IMG/VR virus record: IMGVR_UViG_3300032053_000268
Span: 1-34,475 of that record
From: a virus
Reading direction: 5' to 3' (one strand)
Length of the DNA stretch: 34,475 nucleotides
A program made the position numbers and the translations under genes. The notes below the pieces were generated by a model. That model worked only from the letters and a program-made list of their open reading frames with translations. It was not told the DNA's origin and ran no database searches. Below, piece after piece: positions 16,370 to 23,162 of this stretch. Numbering within the stretch: position 1 is the stretch's first letter; each line of letters begins with the position of its first letter.

Positions 16370-17750
16370 CCTTAACCCTGTGCGGATCCACATCATAGAT
16401 CATAGTATGTCAAGACTTCTTTCTCCTGAATATCTACCAGACCTGCGAGAACTTCTATCATACACTGAATCAAATTATTATTATGGTGAAATGGCTTTTA
16501 GGAAGAAATCTGAAATTGGAAGGACGGGTCTTTTTCTTACTGGTTATGTAGATCTTATCAAGAAGCATTTTCCAGTAAGGATTGTTCGCGATGATTCTTG
16601 TAAAGGTATTTCTGTAAAAAATAATATTGAAGGATTTTCTGGTGGTGATTTTAAGTTTTTTCGAGATCAAGTTGATGTCTTTGAAAAGATAAAAAATACA
16701 AGAAGAGGTTTCATAAAATATCCTACTGGAAGTGGAAAGACTGTGATTGCTGCTGGTGTTATCTATATGTATGATCCTGAGATGTGTTTATTTATTGTGC
16801 ATACAAAGGATCTACTTGTTCAGACGATAGAAAATTTTCAAAATTATTTTGGGAAGAAAATGATTGGCTGTATAGGTTCTGGAAAATATAAGCCAGGAAG
16901 AATAACTGTCGGAACAATTCAAAGTCTTGGAAATAGGTTTTCAGAAAAGGAATCTCAGAAGGTTGATATGATTATTGTGGATGAAGGCCACCACCTTCAT
17001 TCTTCTTCATATCGAAAATTTATAAATACATTGACAAACTGTTCTGTAAGATATGCACTGACTGGTACGATGCATAAGAAAAACAAAGCGGCTATTCTTA
17101 TTCGTGAAGGTTTGATAGGTCCAGCCATAGCTGAAATAACCAGTTCGACCTTGATAGACCGTGGCAGGCTTGCAAAACCTAAGATTTATTTTTGCTCTTA
17201 CAAAGATCTTCCTGTAGATGAATTTGACCCAGAAGAATATAAGTCAGATGACTATCGAGCCATTTACCAGCTTGGAATTGTACAGAATCGCGAAAGGAAT
17301 AAAACCATTGCCAAGGTTTCAAAAGAATGTGTAATGAGGGGTGAAAAAATACTTATAATTGTGAAGCATGTTAGGCATGGAAAATACCTGGAAGCCCTTG
17401 GTGCTGGTGTCCTCGTACAGGGTAGTACGAAGATAGAAGAAAGGACATTTGTAAAAAAACTTTTCGGATCTACCTCTACAGGATTTTCTGTAATAGCTAC
17501 GCCAGTATGGGATGAGGGTACAGATATACCTTCTGTAAATGCTATCATTCCTGCCGGTGCTGGAAAGAGCGAAATCAAGGTGATTCAGTGGATAGGACGT
17601 GGGCTACGTGTCACTGAGAGCAAGAAAACCGTGGATGTATATGATTTTATAGATTCTGTACATCCAATCCTCCTCAGGCATTCTAAAAGTCGTGCCGCTC
17701 TTTTCAAAAGGGAAGGTTGGCCCATTCAGGTTGTAGATATGGTTGAATGA
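16362..17750 (+). CDS. SF2 DEAD/DEAH-type helicase, UvsW/RadD-like
   Basis: 462 residues from the ATG at 16362, overlapping the previous gene by 8 bases. Motifs in order: FFRDQVDVFEKI (Q-like, about 99-110), PTGSGKT (121-127), VGTIQSL (183-189), DEGH (207-210), ALTGTM (232-237), ATPVWDEGTDIP (379-390) and QWIGRGLR (409-416). This is the full set for a superfamily 2 DNA helicase of the UvsW/RadD/type-III-Res type. T4 UvsW remodels recombination intermediates and removes R-loops. A similar recombination or late-replication role is likely here, between replicative helicase and primase. Confidence 0.85.
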   Translation: MNNLNPVRIHIIDHSMSRLLSPEYLPDLRELLSYTESNYYYGEMAFRKKSEIGRTGLFLTGYVDLIKKHFPVRIVRDDSCKGISVKNNIEGFSGGDFKFFRDQVDVFEKIKNTRRGFIKYPTGSGKTVIAAGVIYMYDPEMCLFIVHTKDLLVQTIENFQNYFGKKMIGCIGSGKYKPGRITVGTIQSLGNRFSEKESQKVDMIIVDEGHHLHSSSYRKFINTLTNCSVRYALTGTMHKKNKAAILIREGLIGPAIAEITSSTLIDRGRLAKPKIYFCSYKDLPVDEFDPEEYKSDDYRAIYQLGIVQNRERNKTIAKVSKECVMRGEKILIIVKHVRHGKYLEALGAGVLVQGSTKIEERTFVKKLFGSTSTGFSVIATPVWDEGTDIPSVNAIIPAGAGKSEIKVIQWIGRGLRVTESKKTVDVYDFIDSVHPILLRHSKSRAALFKREGWPIQVVDMVE

Positions 17751-17751
17751 A

Positions 17752-18693
17752 ATGGATTTTTCCGAACTTTACAAATCTTATCTTGACCATACTGGCAGGC
17801 CTCATAAGGACTATGGAACACCAGACCGTCCTTATATCGCCTGCCACTGTCCGACTTGTAACTATGATGGAAAAATTTTCCGTCAGATCTGGATTTCTGC
17901 AAATAAAGGAAACTGGGGCTGCTGGCGCTGCGGTGATAGTGGGAAAGATATAGTTTCACTGATAGCTTATCTTGAGCAGGTTAGATTTAAAGAGGCAAGG
18001 AAGAAAGCGCAGACATATCAAACTATTTCTAACCTATCAAAAGATGATTCTACGATAGAGGAAATCCTTTCTGAAAAAAAACCAGAAGAGGCAAAGGTCT
18101 ACAGAAAGTCCAACTATTTTCCAAAGTTCATGCGCGATATAAAACCAGACAGCAAAGCCTGGGCCTACCTTATTCGCCGTGGCTTTGATCCTTGGAAGGT
18201 TATAGAAAAATGGGAACTGTCTTTTTGTTATGATGGAAGGTATGCTCATCGGATAATGATGCCCATCCAAGATCCTGATGGGCGCTACATTTGCGCTTGG
18301 CAGGGAAGGGATATTACAGGAAAGCAAGAACTCCCATACCTTTCCACATCTGAGCAGGAGACTGGTGTTAATATAAAATGGCTTGTTCTAAATATCCACC
18401 GTGCTGATAGTCCTTTGGTGGTGACTGAAGGTTATATGGACACGATGACGGTAGGATGTGCCCATGGCATATGTGCCTTCGGAAAAAAAATTACGCGCGA
18501 TCAGTTGAAACTTATCAGAGACAAGGCTCCTTCTAAAGTCATAGTGGGCTTTGACGGAGATGCAATTCGTGAAAATGAAGATCTATCAGCTGACCTGGAA
18601 ACCTTTACTGAGTCAGCGTTTCTACGCCTTCCATACACACAAGATATAAACAGCCTCGGTCTGTCCTTCCAAAAGATCCTTTCCAGGATCTAA
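17752..18693 (+). CDS. DnaG-like primase (CHC2 zinc domain plus TOPRIM)
   Basis: 313 residues, taking the ATG at 17752 just after the helicase stop; an upstream in-frame TTG at 17743 is less likely. The zinc domain is CHCPTC (31-36) with CWRC (57-60). The TOPRIM part has VVTEGYMD (Glu226) and VGFDGD (Asp268, Asp270). It should synthesise RNA primers for lagging-strand DNA. It lacks a fused helicase domain, consistent with the separate DnaB-like gene upstream. The C-terminus is short. A perfect 7-bp hairpin (18674-18680 with 18685-18691) lies over the last codons. Confidence 0.87.
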   Translation: MDFSELYKSYLDHTGRPHKDYGTPDRPYIACHCPTCNYDGKIFRQIWISANKGNWGCWRCGDSGKDIVSLIAYLEQVRFKEARKKAQTYQTISNLSKDDSTIEEILSEKKPEEAKVYRKSNYFPKFMRDIKPDSKAWAYLIRRGFDPWKVIEKWELSFCYDGRYAHRIMMPIQDPDGRYICAWQGRDITGKQELPYLSTSEQETGVNIKWLVLNIHRADSPLVVTEGYMDTMTVGCAHGICAFGKKITRDQLKLIRDKAPSKVIVGFDGDAIRENEDLSADLETFTESAFLRLPYTQDINSLGLSFQKILSRI

Positions 18694-19013
18694 AGTAGGC
18701 CCAGTAAGGGTTTACATCGATTTTCCTTTGTAAAATGGCTTCCAGTCACACTTTACAGATACCTACCTCGAAAAATGTCCCAGTCCAGTTTTAAGGTTTC
18801 CATTTAGTCTATAATGTATTGATTTTATTATATAAAATAGCATTCCTTTAAAGGAGACGGGTTTGTTGTTGATTTTATTGATAAATTTGATCATATTTTT
18901 TCATCCTTTTAATAGGAAAAATAAATTTTTTTTTGCTTGTAAAAACAATATGTTATAAGATTGTCAAAAATTTCCTTTTCTTTAGGTTTTAAAAAATGTA
19001 AAATAGGTTCAAC
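18694..19013 (+). other. A+T-rich leader without protein gene; possible promoter(s) for the large RNA
   Basis: No open frame with a ribosome binding site is visible. The sequence becomes very A+T-rich from about 18790 to 19010, then changes sharply to G+C-richer at the structured RNA. Promoter-like elements are a perfect TATAAT at 18810-18815 with a weak -35, TTGCTT 15 bases before TATAAG (18933-18959), and TGTAAAAT at 18997-19004, which would start transcription near 19011. None is convincing alone. The same stretch could be an unwinding region for replication, given the adjacent primase and helicase genes; no iterons were recognised. Confidence 0.35.
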
Positions 19014-19580
19014 AACTTAAAGAGAGGAGGTGATAAGGAAATCATAGCGTTTCTTGGCCGGTCGCAAGATTAAAAAGACCGGGGCGGACGAAGGCCACCT
19101 AAAAAATCCTTTAAGTTCTTTGAAGTCTGGAGGGGCTCACAGCACAGGGAGCCTTTTCTAAGTAAGCTAAAAAAGAAGGTTTTCCGACCTTCAAAACCGG
19201 CTCCAGACAAATAAGGGTTAAATCGAAGGAAAGCTTCTGAAAGTCCGGCGCGAGCGTGCTCTAACTGGAAGAACCAGCGGATGGAAAGAAAGATCGCCTT
19301 CGAGCCCGAAACGACACTACCTAAGATCCAAGGTGGGAAGGGACGCCAGAATGGGCTGGCAAACTATATATACCATGCCGAAGTAAAGTAGGCTTGCAAG
19401 ATCCTTTCAGCTATACACAGCCTCTCTCAAGGAGGCACCGCATAGTACCACGGAACCAGCCTGAAAAAATTAGTAGGGCCGCAGGATCTTAGGTAGGAAA
19501 AAATCGGTTGAAACCGATTACAGCTTTCGCAAGGCCCCCCAAGGGTTTTGCGAAGGCTGTTAAGGCAAATCAACCTCCCG
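19014..19580 (+). ncRNA. Large structured non-coding RNA (about 570 nt), ROOL/GOLLD-like candidate
   Basis: No coding frame spans the region. Hand-folding gives many long helices: 19014-19022 with 19109-19117 (9 bp); 19058-19063 with 19077-19082; 19125-19132 with 19201-19208 (8 bp) enclosing 19134-19138/19149-19153 and 19175-19180/19187-19192; 19223-19229 with 19297-19303 (7 bp); 19317-19329 with 19484-19496 (13 bp, perfect) enclosing 19345-19349/19356-19360 and 19420-19424/19432-19436; 19502-19508 with 19513-19519; and 19520-19532 with 19548-19560 (13 bp, one G-U). Bases 19026-19031 can pair with 19573-19578, joining the ends. Size, ornate multi-branch fold and phage location fit the ROOL class (and less so the longer GOLLD), but membership was not tested. 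The 3' boundary lies before the Shine-Dalgarno at 19604. Confidence 0.82.
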
Positions 19581-19597
19581 CAATAAACCACACACAC

Positions 19598-19621
19598 CTA
19601 ACGAAAGGAAAAAGAAAATGA
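19598..19621 (+). promoter_or_regulatory. 24-nt translation leader, copy 1
   Basis: Bases 19598-19621, covering CTAACG, the AAAGGAAAAAG ribosome binding site and the ATG, are identical to 21257-21280 upstream of another small gene. An identical leader on two otherwise different genes points to a duplicated or selected initiation cassette. Confidence 0.6.
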
Positions 19622-19869
19622 AAAAGACCAATCCGAGTGAGCGCGATCAGATGGTAGTCCAGATCAAGAATCAGGTTGCCACCCTTCAGAATGCCGGTCT
19701 GGATATAGAATGGAATATGGGCACCGATCCTAATTGGTTATTCGAAAATGTGCTCGTAAACGGTGAAGAAGTTTTCACCAAGTGGAACGTGAATCTGAAA
19801 GAACTTAATCACTACCTGGCCGGCATGATAATGGCTTTCCGGTGTGTCAACGTGATCCGCTCCTGCTAA
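19618..19869 (+). CDS. Small protein of unknown function
   Basis: 83 residues with a good GAAAGGAAAAAG ribosome binding site, the first gene after the large RNA. Mixed alpha/beta composition: a charged N-terminal helix, then LDIEWNMGTDPNWLFENVLVNGEEVF, which looks like a small beta-rich core, and a C-terminal helix ending in Cys. No signal peptide, membrane segment or known motif. Its stop is followed within 10 bases by a type A structured element. Early accessory gene of unknown role. Confidence 0.65.
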   Translation: MKKTNPSERDQMVVQIKNQVATLQNAGLDIEWNMGTDPNWLFENVLVNGEEVFTKWNVNLKELNHYLAGMIMAFRCVNVIRSC

Positions 19870-19870
19870 C

Positions 19871-19938
19871 TAAGCCGAAACCGGCCACCAAGGCCGGTCT
19901 TCAGAAGGTGGTTCTTCTGGACTGAAGATGGCAGCCAA
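19871..19938 (+). repeat. Structured RNA element type A, copy 1
   Basis: After CGAAA come hairpin P1 (19880-19886 with 19892-19898) and hairpin P2. P2 has outer CTTC/GAAG (19899-19902 with 19924-19927), inner 19903-19907/19914-19918, loop GTGGTT, 3'-side bulge GGACT, and a conserved GCAGCCAA tail. Copies at 20299 and 21562 keep loop, bulge and tail while changing stem bases in compensating pairs. This is good evidence for a selected RNA structure. Confidence 0.78.
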
Positions 19939-19980
19939 TCTACACAAACATAAACCTTAACAAAAAAAGGAAGGTGAACA

Positions 19981-20298
19981 ATGGCAAAAGGAACTTTGGG
20001 CATGATGGTAGAGGAATTCGGTGATCATCGTCGGCCGGTCTTTGAATCCTTCAAAGAACTTCGGGAAATGGTAAAAGTTTTGGAAGCTATGGTGAATCCT
20101 ACTTATCAGCGGCTCAACGACTGGGAGCAAGAAGGTGAAAGCAAGGAAATTCACGAATCCGCATATCAAGCCTTTAGTTCAGATATTGAAAGAGCGTTTA
20201 TAGAAGTTCAAGATGCTTTGAAAGCTTTTCAGGCTGCCGAACTTACGGCCATGAAGCGGAAAAGGATAGACAAGAAGTTCATCAAAAATTCTAACTAA
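19981..20298 (+). CDS. Helical protein of unknown function
   Basis: 105 residues with AAAGGAAGGTG upstream. Almost entirely helical and charged (FESFKELREMVKVLEAMV and IERAFIEVQDALKAFQAAEL), possibly a helical bundle, with a basic C-terminus. No cysteine motif or membrane segment. It sits between type A elements 1 and 2, so its mRNA would be flanked by structured RNA on both sides. No family recognised. Confidence 0.65.
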   Translation: MAKGTLGMMVEEFGDHRRPVFESFKELREMVKVLEAMVNPTYQRLNDWEQEGESKEIHESAYQAFSSDIERAFIEVQDALKAFQAAELTAMKRKRIDKKFIKNSN

Positions 20299-20362
20299 AC
20301 CGAAAGCAGCCGCAAGGCTGCTCTTCACAGGGTGGTGCCTGTGGACTGAAGATGGCAGCCAA
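20299..20362 (+). repeat. Structured RNA element type A, copy 2
   Basis: P1 is 20306-20311 with 20316-20321 around a GCAA (GNRA) loop. P2 has outer 20323-20326/20348-20351, inner 20327-20331/20338-20342, loop GTGGTG, bulge GGACT, then GCAGCCAA. Both P1 and the inner P2 stem differ from copy 1 but remain fully paired. Confidence 0.78.
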
Positions 20363-20381
20363 CTTAAAAGGAGGAAGGATT

Positions 20382-20630
20382 ATGGAAGAATACGAAGCCA
20401 GCCCAGACAAGGTTAAGGAAGTCAGGATGGTAAACAATCAGAAAGTGGTTATCTGGAACGAAGCCGTTTACGCCCCTTCAACTTCTGTAGAATGCGGATG
20501 CGACTGGTCGGAATTGAAGTTCGCTCTGGCTTATATCTCGAGGGAAACCAAAAAATCTGGCTACAGAAACAATACCTTTCACGTTATTCCTGGAATCGGT
20601 GGTCCCCCTTATTCGGTGTATCTTGACTGA
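20382..20630 (+). CDS. Small protein of unknown function
   Basis: 82 residues. The ATG at 20382 follows a strong GGAGGAAGG; the in-frame ATG at 20352 lies inside the type A element and lacks a binding site. The sequence suggests a small alpha/beta domain: KVKEVRMVNNQKVVIWNE strands, VECGCDW, a helix (WSELKFALAYISRETKK) and a Gly/Pro-rich end. Two close cysteines (CGC) are not enough for a metal site. The next gene follows after 29 bases without a structured element. Function unknown. Confidence 0.62.
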   Translation: MEEYEASPDKVKEVRMVNNQKVVIWNEAVYAPSTSVECGCDWSELKFALAYISRETKKSGYRNNTFHVIPGIGGPPYSVYLD

Positions 20631-20659
20631 AATCCAGTACCCACAAAGGAGAAAAGACA

Positions 20660-20971
20660 ATGACAACCTTTACACAGCTTCTGAAAGACCTCAAGAAAGC
20701 AGGTTTCAAGGTAGTTAGCAAGGAAACTACCGAAGGCGCTTATAAAGCCTGGTTGGAGCACAAAACACTTCTTCCTACAGACTGGGCAGGCTACATGCAT
20801 ACGGCCAATAAGGCTCTTCGGCCTTTCGTAACTAAGTTCACGATGGAAGAAATTTGGGGACCAGGATTTGTGATAGAATATCAAGATGAAATAGAATACA
20901 AAAACCTTTTTCTGGCTTTCTACAGAAAACGTCCGAGGGGCAAAGAATACCAAATGGGCATAGACTGCTAA
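20660..20971 (+). CDS. Small protein of unknown function
   Basis: 103 residues with AAAGGAGAAAAGAC upstream. The predicted fold is alpha/beta: LLKDLKKAGFKVVSKE helix-strand opening, several Trp/Tyr positions, and a central VIEYQDEIEYKNLFLAFYRKR strand pair. No recognised motif. It is followed by type B element copy 1. Its closeness to the preceding gene suggests a two-gene transcript unit. Confidence 0.62.
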   Translation: MTTFTQLLKDLKKAGFKVVSKETTEGAYKAWLEHKTLLPTDWAGYMHTANKALRPFVTKFTMEEIWGPGFVIEYQDEIEYKNLFLAFYRKRPRGKEYQMGIDC

Positions 20972-20972
20972 G

Positions 20973-21034
20973 TTTGACCCCGAGCAGGGTGGGCAAAGGT
21001 TTAAAGCTTTTGTCCATCCTTCAGGTCTGTCAAG
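20973..21034 (+). repeat. Structured RNA element type B, copy 1 (62 nt)
   Basis: Identical over 62 bases to 24087-24148. Nested pairing is visible: terminal TTGAC with GTCAA, a 7-bp middle helix (AGGGTGG with CCATCCT), and an apical CAAAGGTT/AGCTTTTG hairpin. It starts two bases after a stop codon and is followed by the CCTTAAC leader motif of the next gene. Confidence 0.75.
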
Positions 21035-21067
21035 CTTCATAAACCTTAACAAAAAGGAAGGTGACTA

Positions 21068-21253
21068 ATGTTTAGCAGAAGAAATTACAAAAAGGCCGGT
21101 GCTCGTGATTATATCAAGCAGATGTTAAAGGTTAAGGATCAGAGCGACGAAATTCAATCCAGCGTGAATAAAGCTTTACACAAGTTATCTTTCGAAGAAC
21201 TCAATGACCTCGAAGGTTTAATCTGGTCGGTGACCGAAGGCAAACGCAACTAA
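21068..21253 (+). CDS. Small helical protein of unknown function
   Basis: 61 residues, with AAAAAGGAAGGTG upstream. The N-terminus is basic (MFSRRNYKKAGARDYIK), followed by two helices (DEIQSSVNKALHKL and FEELNDLEGLIWSV). It could be a small DNA- or protein-binding factor, but there is no recognised helix-turn-helix. It lies between type B copy 1 and the gene with the duplicated 24-nt leader. Confidence 0.58.
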   Translation: MFSRRNYKKAGARDYIKQMLKVKDQSDEIQSSVNKALHKLSFEELNDLEGLIWSVTEGKRN

Positions 21254-21256
21254 CTT

Positions 21257-21280
21257 CTAACGAAAGGAAAAAGAAAATGA
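21257..21280 (+). promoter_or_regulatory. 24-nt translation leader, copy 2
   Basis: Identical to 19598-19621, including the CTAACG start, the AAAGGAAAAAG ribosome binding site and the ATG. The genes they serve are unrelated, so the leader itself is what has been duplicated or conserved. Confidence 0.6.
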
Positions 21281-21558
21281 TGACCGTAGGCGAACTGAAA
21301 GAAGCTTTGGAAGGTTTAGACGACGATGTGGAAGTTCACCTTGCTTTCCAACCCAACTATCCTTTGGAATTTGAATGTGGTCAAGCCGTGGTCGTGGATC
21401 TAAACGAACCTGATGAAGATGATTACCCGGAAAAGGATATGGACGGAAGCCCTTTTGAAGTTCCTGAATGGGAACCCAAGCAGGTTCTTTATCTTTCTGA
21501 AGGTTCATCACTTGATTATCTTTCTGGAAAAGTAAGTCGGGAACTTGGGTGGAAGTAA
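21277..21558 (+). CDS. Conserved phage-type hypothetical protein (MTVGELKEAL family)
   Basis: 93 residues (ATG at 21277 or 21280). The opening MTVGELKEALEGLDDDVEV followed by LAFQPNYPLEF and a late VLYLSEGSSLDYL / ELGW recalls small hypothetical proteins found in many phages and bacteria, in which a helix is followed by beta strands and a YL.EG turn. The function of that group is unknown to me. The middle is acidic (EPDEDDYPEKDMDG). Type A element copy 3 follows 3 bases after the stop. Confidence 0.65.
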   Translation: MMTVGELKEALEGLDDDVEVHLAFQPNYPLEFECGQAVVVDLNEPDEDDYPEKDMDGSPFEVPEWEPKQVLYLSEGSSLDYLSGKVSRELGWK

Positions 21559-21561
21559 ATG

Positions 21562-21622
21562 CGAAACCGGCCACCAAGGCCGGTCATCGTAGCGTGGTGG
21601 CTACGGTCTGAAGAGCAGCCAA
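21562..21622 (+). repeat. Structured RNA element type A, copy 3
   Basis: P1 is 21566-21572 with 21578-21584, the same sequence as copy 1. P2 inner stem is 21589-21593 with 21600-21604, loop GTGGTG, bulge GGTCT, GAAG and GCAGCCAA. The inner stem sequence differs from both other copies yet pairs perfectly. The outer CATC/GAAG stem has one mismatch. Confidence 0.76.
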
Positions 21623-21653
21623 AACCAATAACCTCAAACGGAAGGAAATCAAA

Positions 21654-22208
21654 ATGCCTAAAGTAAGAATCAGAACTGCCAGCGGTCGGATGAAGACGGT
21701 TGAAACCACGAAAGTGAAGGTGGAAGCCACTTTGGAAGAAAAAATCAAATACGAAATAGATAACATCGACTGGTTTTTTCAACATAACTTGAAGAGCATA
21801 GACAAGCGTCGTGAAGAATTTCTGACTGGTGTTCTGACCGACATCCTTTACGAACTTCGGAACTGCGAAAAGGTTATGGAAGCAGAACTTGAAAGGAAAG
21901 AAATCAAGAGGATGAAGGCAATCTACGATGAAAATTTTCAAATTGCAAGTTATGCAGGAGCCCTCAAAGCTTTACGGCAATATCAAGATATGGTTCTGGA
22001 AGATATTTTGAACTCACCTTATAAGCACAATAGCACTTGCGTCTTTTCAAATCTTTTCCAAGCCAAGGAAATAGAAGTTCGCGCCGGCGTATGGAGGAAG
22101 GGTGGTTGGAGCGGAAGCACTGTAAGGGACATCATTCGGTCTTTGGAAAAATTAGTCGAATATGAAAAAGAACTTTTTCAAAGGAATTGCGGATCTATCG
22201 CAAGCTGA
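21654..22208 (+). CDS. Protein of unknown function, helical
   Basis: 184 residues with GGAAGGAAATC upstream. A short basic beta-like N-terminus (MPKVRIRTASGRMK) leads into long charged helices (about residues 25-120), including EKVMEAELERKEIKRMK, and a C-terminal section with WRKGGWSGSTVRDIIRSLEKL. No catalytic motif or metal site. The largest protein in the small-gene block. The stop codon lies just before the 5' arm of type C element copy 1. Confidence 0.65.
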   Translation: MPKVRIRTASGRMKTVETTKVKVEATLEEKIKYEIDNIDWFFQHNLKSIDKRREEFLTGVLTDILYELRNCEKVMEAELERKEIKRMKAIYDENFQIASYAGALKALRQYQDMVLEDILNSPYKHNSTCVFSNLFQAKEIEVRAGVWRKGGWSGSTVRDIIRSLEKLVEYEKELFQRNCGSIAS

Positions 22209-22266
22209 CCAAGCAGCTATATAAAGCCATTAGGCTTGGTGCGGTACCGGTCTTCGGACCGGTACG
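22208..22266 (+). repeat. Structured RNA element type C, copy 1
   Basis: Hairpin 1: ACCAAGC (22208-22214) with GCTTGGT (22234-22240), around a 19-nt loop. Hairpin 2: 22244-22252 with 22257-22265, 9 bp capped by a UUCG tetraloop. Copy 2 at 23061 keeps hairpin 2 identical and changes hairpin 1 by compensating substitutions. There is no T-run. Confidence 0.74.
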
Positions 22267-22302
22267 TTGGAAGGTCTAACCCCTAACAGGAGGAAAAAAA
22301 CT

Positions 22303-22695
22303 ATGTGTAAACACGGCCTCATGTATGAGCAGTGTAGTTATTGCTGCCCGGCAAGGAAGGAAAACGACTTTGCGAAAAGAGCGCGCGAGCAGGTGAAGAA
22401 AGCCAAGAAGCTGGCTGCCCTGGTTACAAGAAGGAAGAAGCAGGCAGCCTACGACACTTACATCTGGAGCATTATTCATAAGTGCGAATGCGTGATGGGC
22501 GACTACCTCGGTGAATATTCTATTCAAGAATGCGGTCCCGACGGAATCGAAAAATTGACTTCAGGTTCTTGGTCCCCGACGAAAGCTATAATCAATGACT
22601 GCATGCACGAAGCGATTTCTTCCTACTTTCCGAATTTGGATTTTAAAGACAGGGCGGCCGTAATTAGAAAATGGAAAAAATATTCTTGGAGTTAG
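22303..22695 (+). CDS. Small protein with N-terminal zinc-finger-like cluster
   Basis: 130 residues from the ATG at 22303, supported by AGGAGGAAAAAAAC; the in-frame ATG at 22267 lies next to the type C hairpin. The N-terminus MCKHGLMYEQCSYCC contains Cys2, His4, Cys11, Cys14 and Cys15, a likely small zinc site. A very basic helix (KRAREQVKKAKKLAALVTRRKKQ) follows, then a mixed domain with CECVMGDYLGEY. The zinc site plus basic helix suggest nucleic-acid binding, which is inference only. Confidence 0.62.
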   Translation: MCKHGLMYEQCSYCCPARKENDFAKRAREQVKKAKKLAALVTRRKKQAAYDTYIWSIIHKCECVMGDYLGEYSIQECGPDGIEKLTSGSWSPTKAIINDCMHEAISSYFPNLDFKDRAAVIRKWKKYSWS

Positions 22696-22707
22696 GAAGG
22701 AGACAGT

Positions 22708-23079
22708 ATGGGCGAAGCAGATGATCTTATCGAAATGTCGCAGCAAGCAAAACGCTACTACAAAAAAATGGAGGAAAGAAAAATGACTATGCTGACCGCA
22801 GAAGAAGCAACTTCAAACATCATTCTTAGGCCAGAAGATAAGCGAAGATCAACCGATCTGATAAGGGAAATTAGGAAATACGCAGGCTCTATCATGACTT
22901 TGCTCCAAGAGGATTTCGAACCTGGCGAAGAGGTGAAGCAAATCGGAAACATGATTCTGGATATAGAACTCGATGCGAAGAATTTGTCTGCTTCAATTAA
23001 AGAACTTTCGGAAATAGAAACGGACGAAGAAAAGGAAGTTGAGCAGATTAGAAATCATCGACTTGGCGATGTAAAATAG
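22708..23079 (+). CDS. Acidic helical protein of unknown function
   Basis: 123 residues with GGAAGGAGACAGT upstream. An internal ATG at 22783 also has a GGAGGAAAG upstream and could give a shorter product starting MTMLTAEEA. The protein is helical and acidic (ELSEIETDEEKEVEQIRNH). Its last codons carry the 5' arm of type C element copy 2, so coding sequence and RNA structure overlap. No family recognised. Confidence 0.62.
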   Translation: MGEADDLIEMSQQAKRYYKKMEERKMTMLTAEEATSNIILRPEDKRRSTDLIREIRKYAGSIMTLLQEDFEPGEEVKQIGNMILDIELDAKNLSASIKELSEIETDEEKEVEQIRNHRLGDVK

Positions 23080-23118
23080 CCGTTAAGCCAAGTGCGGTAC
23101 CGGTCTTCGGACCGGTAC
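23061..23118 (+). repeat. Structured RNA element type C, copy 2
   Basis: Hairpin 1: ACTTGGC (23061-23067, inside the end of the upstream gene) with GCCAAGT (23087-23093). Hairpin 2: 23097-23105 with 23110-23118 with a UUCG loop, identical to copy 1. Three stem positions of hairpin 1 differ from copy 1 with matching changes on the other arm. Confidence 0.74.
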
Positions 23119-23162
23119 GTCGGAGATTCAAACCTATAACCTCAACAGAAAGGAATAGACCT

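Noticed and set aside
19240-19260. GAAAGTCCGG inside the large RNA, reminiscent of RNase P RNA
   Set aside because: Only this 10-mer matches; the other RNase P conserved regions are absent, so it is probably coincidence.
19014-19580. Group I or group II intron
   Set aside because: No recognisable group I P7/core pattern, no group II domain V, no interrupted gene at either end and no intron-encoded protein.
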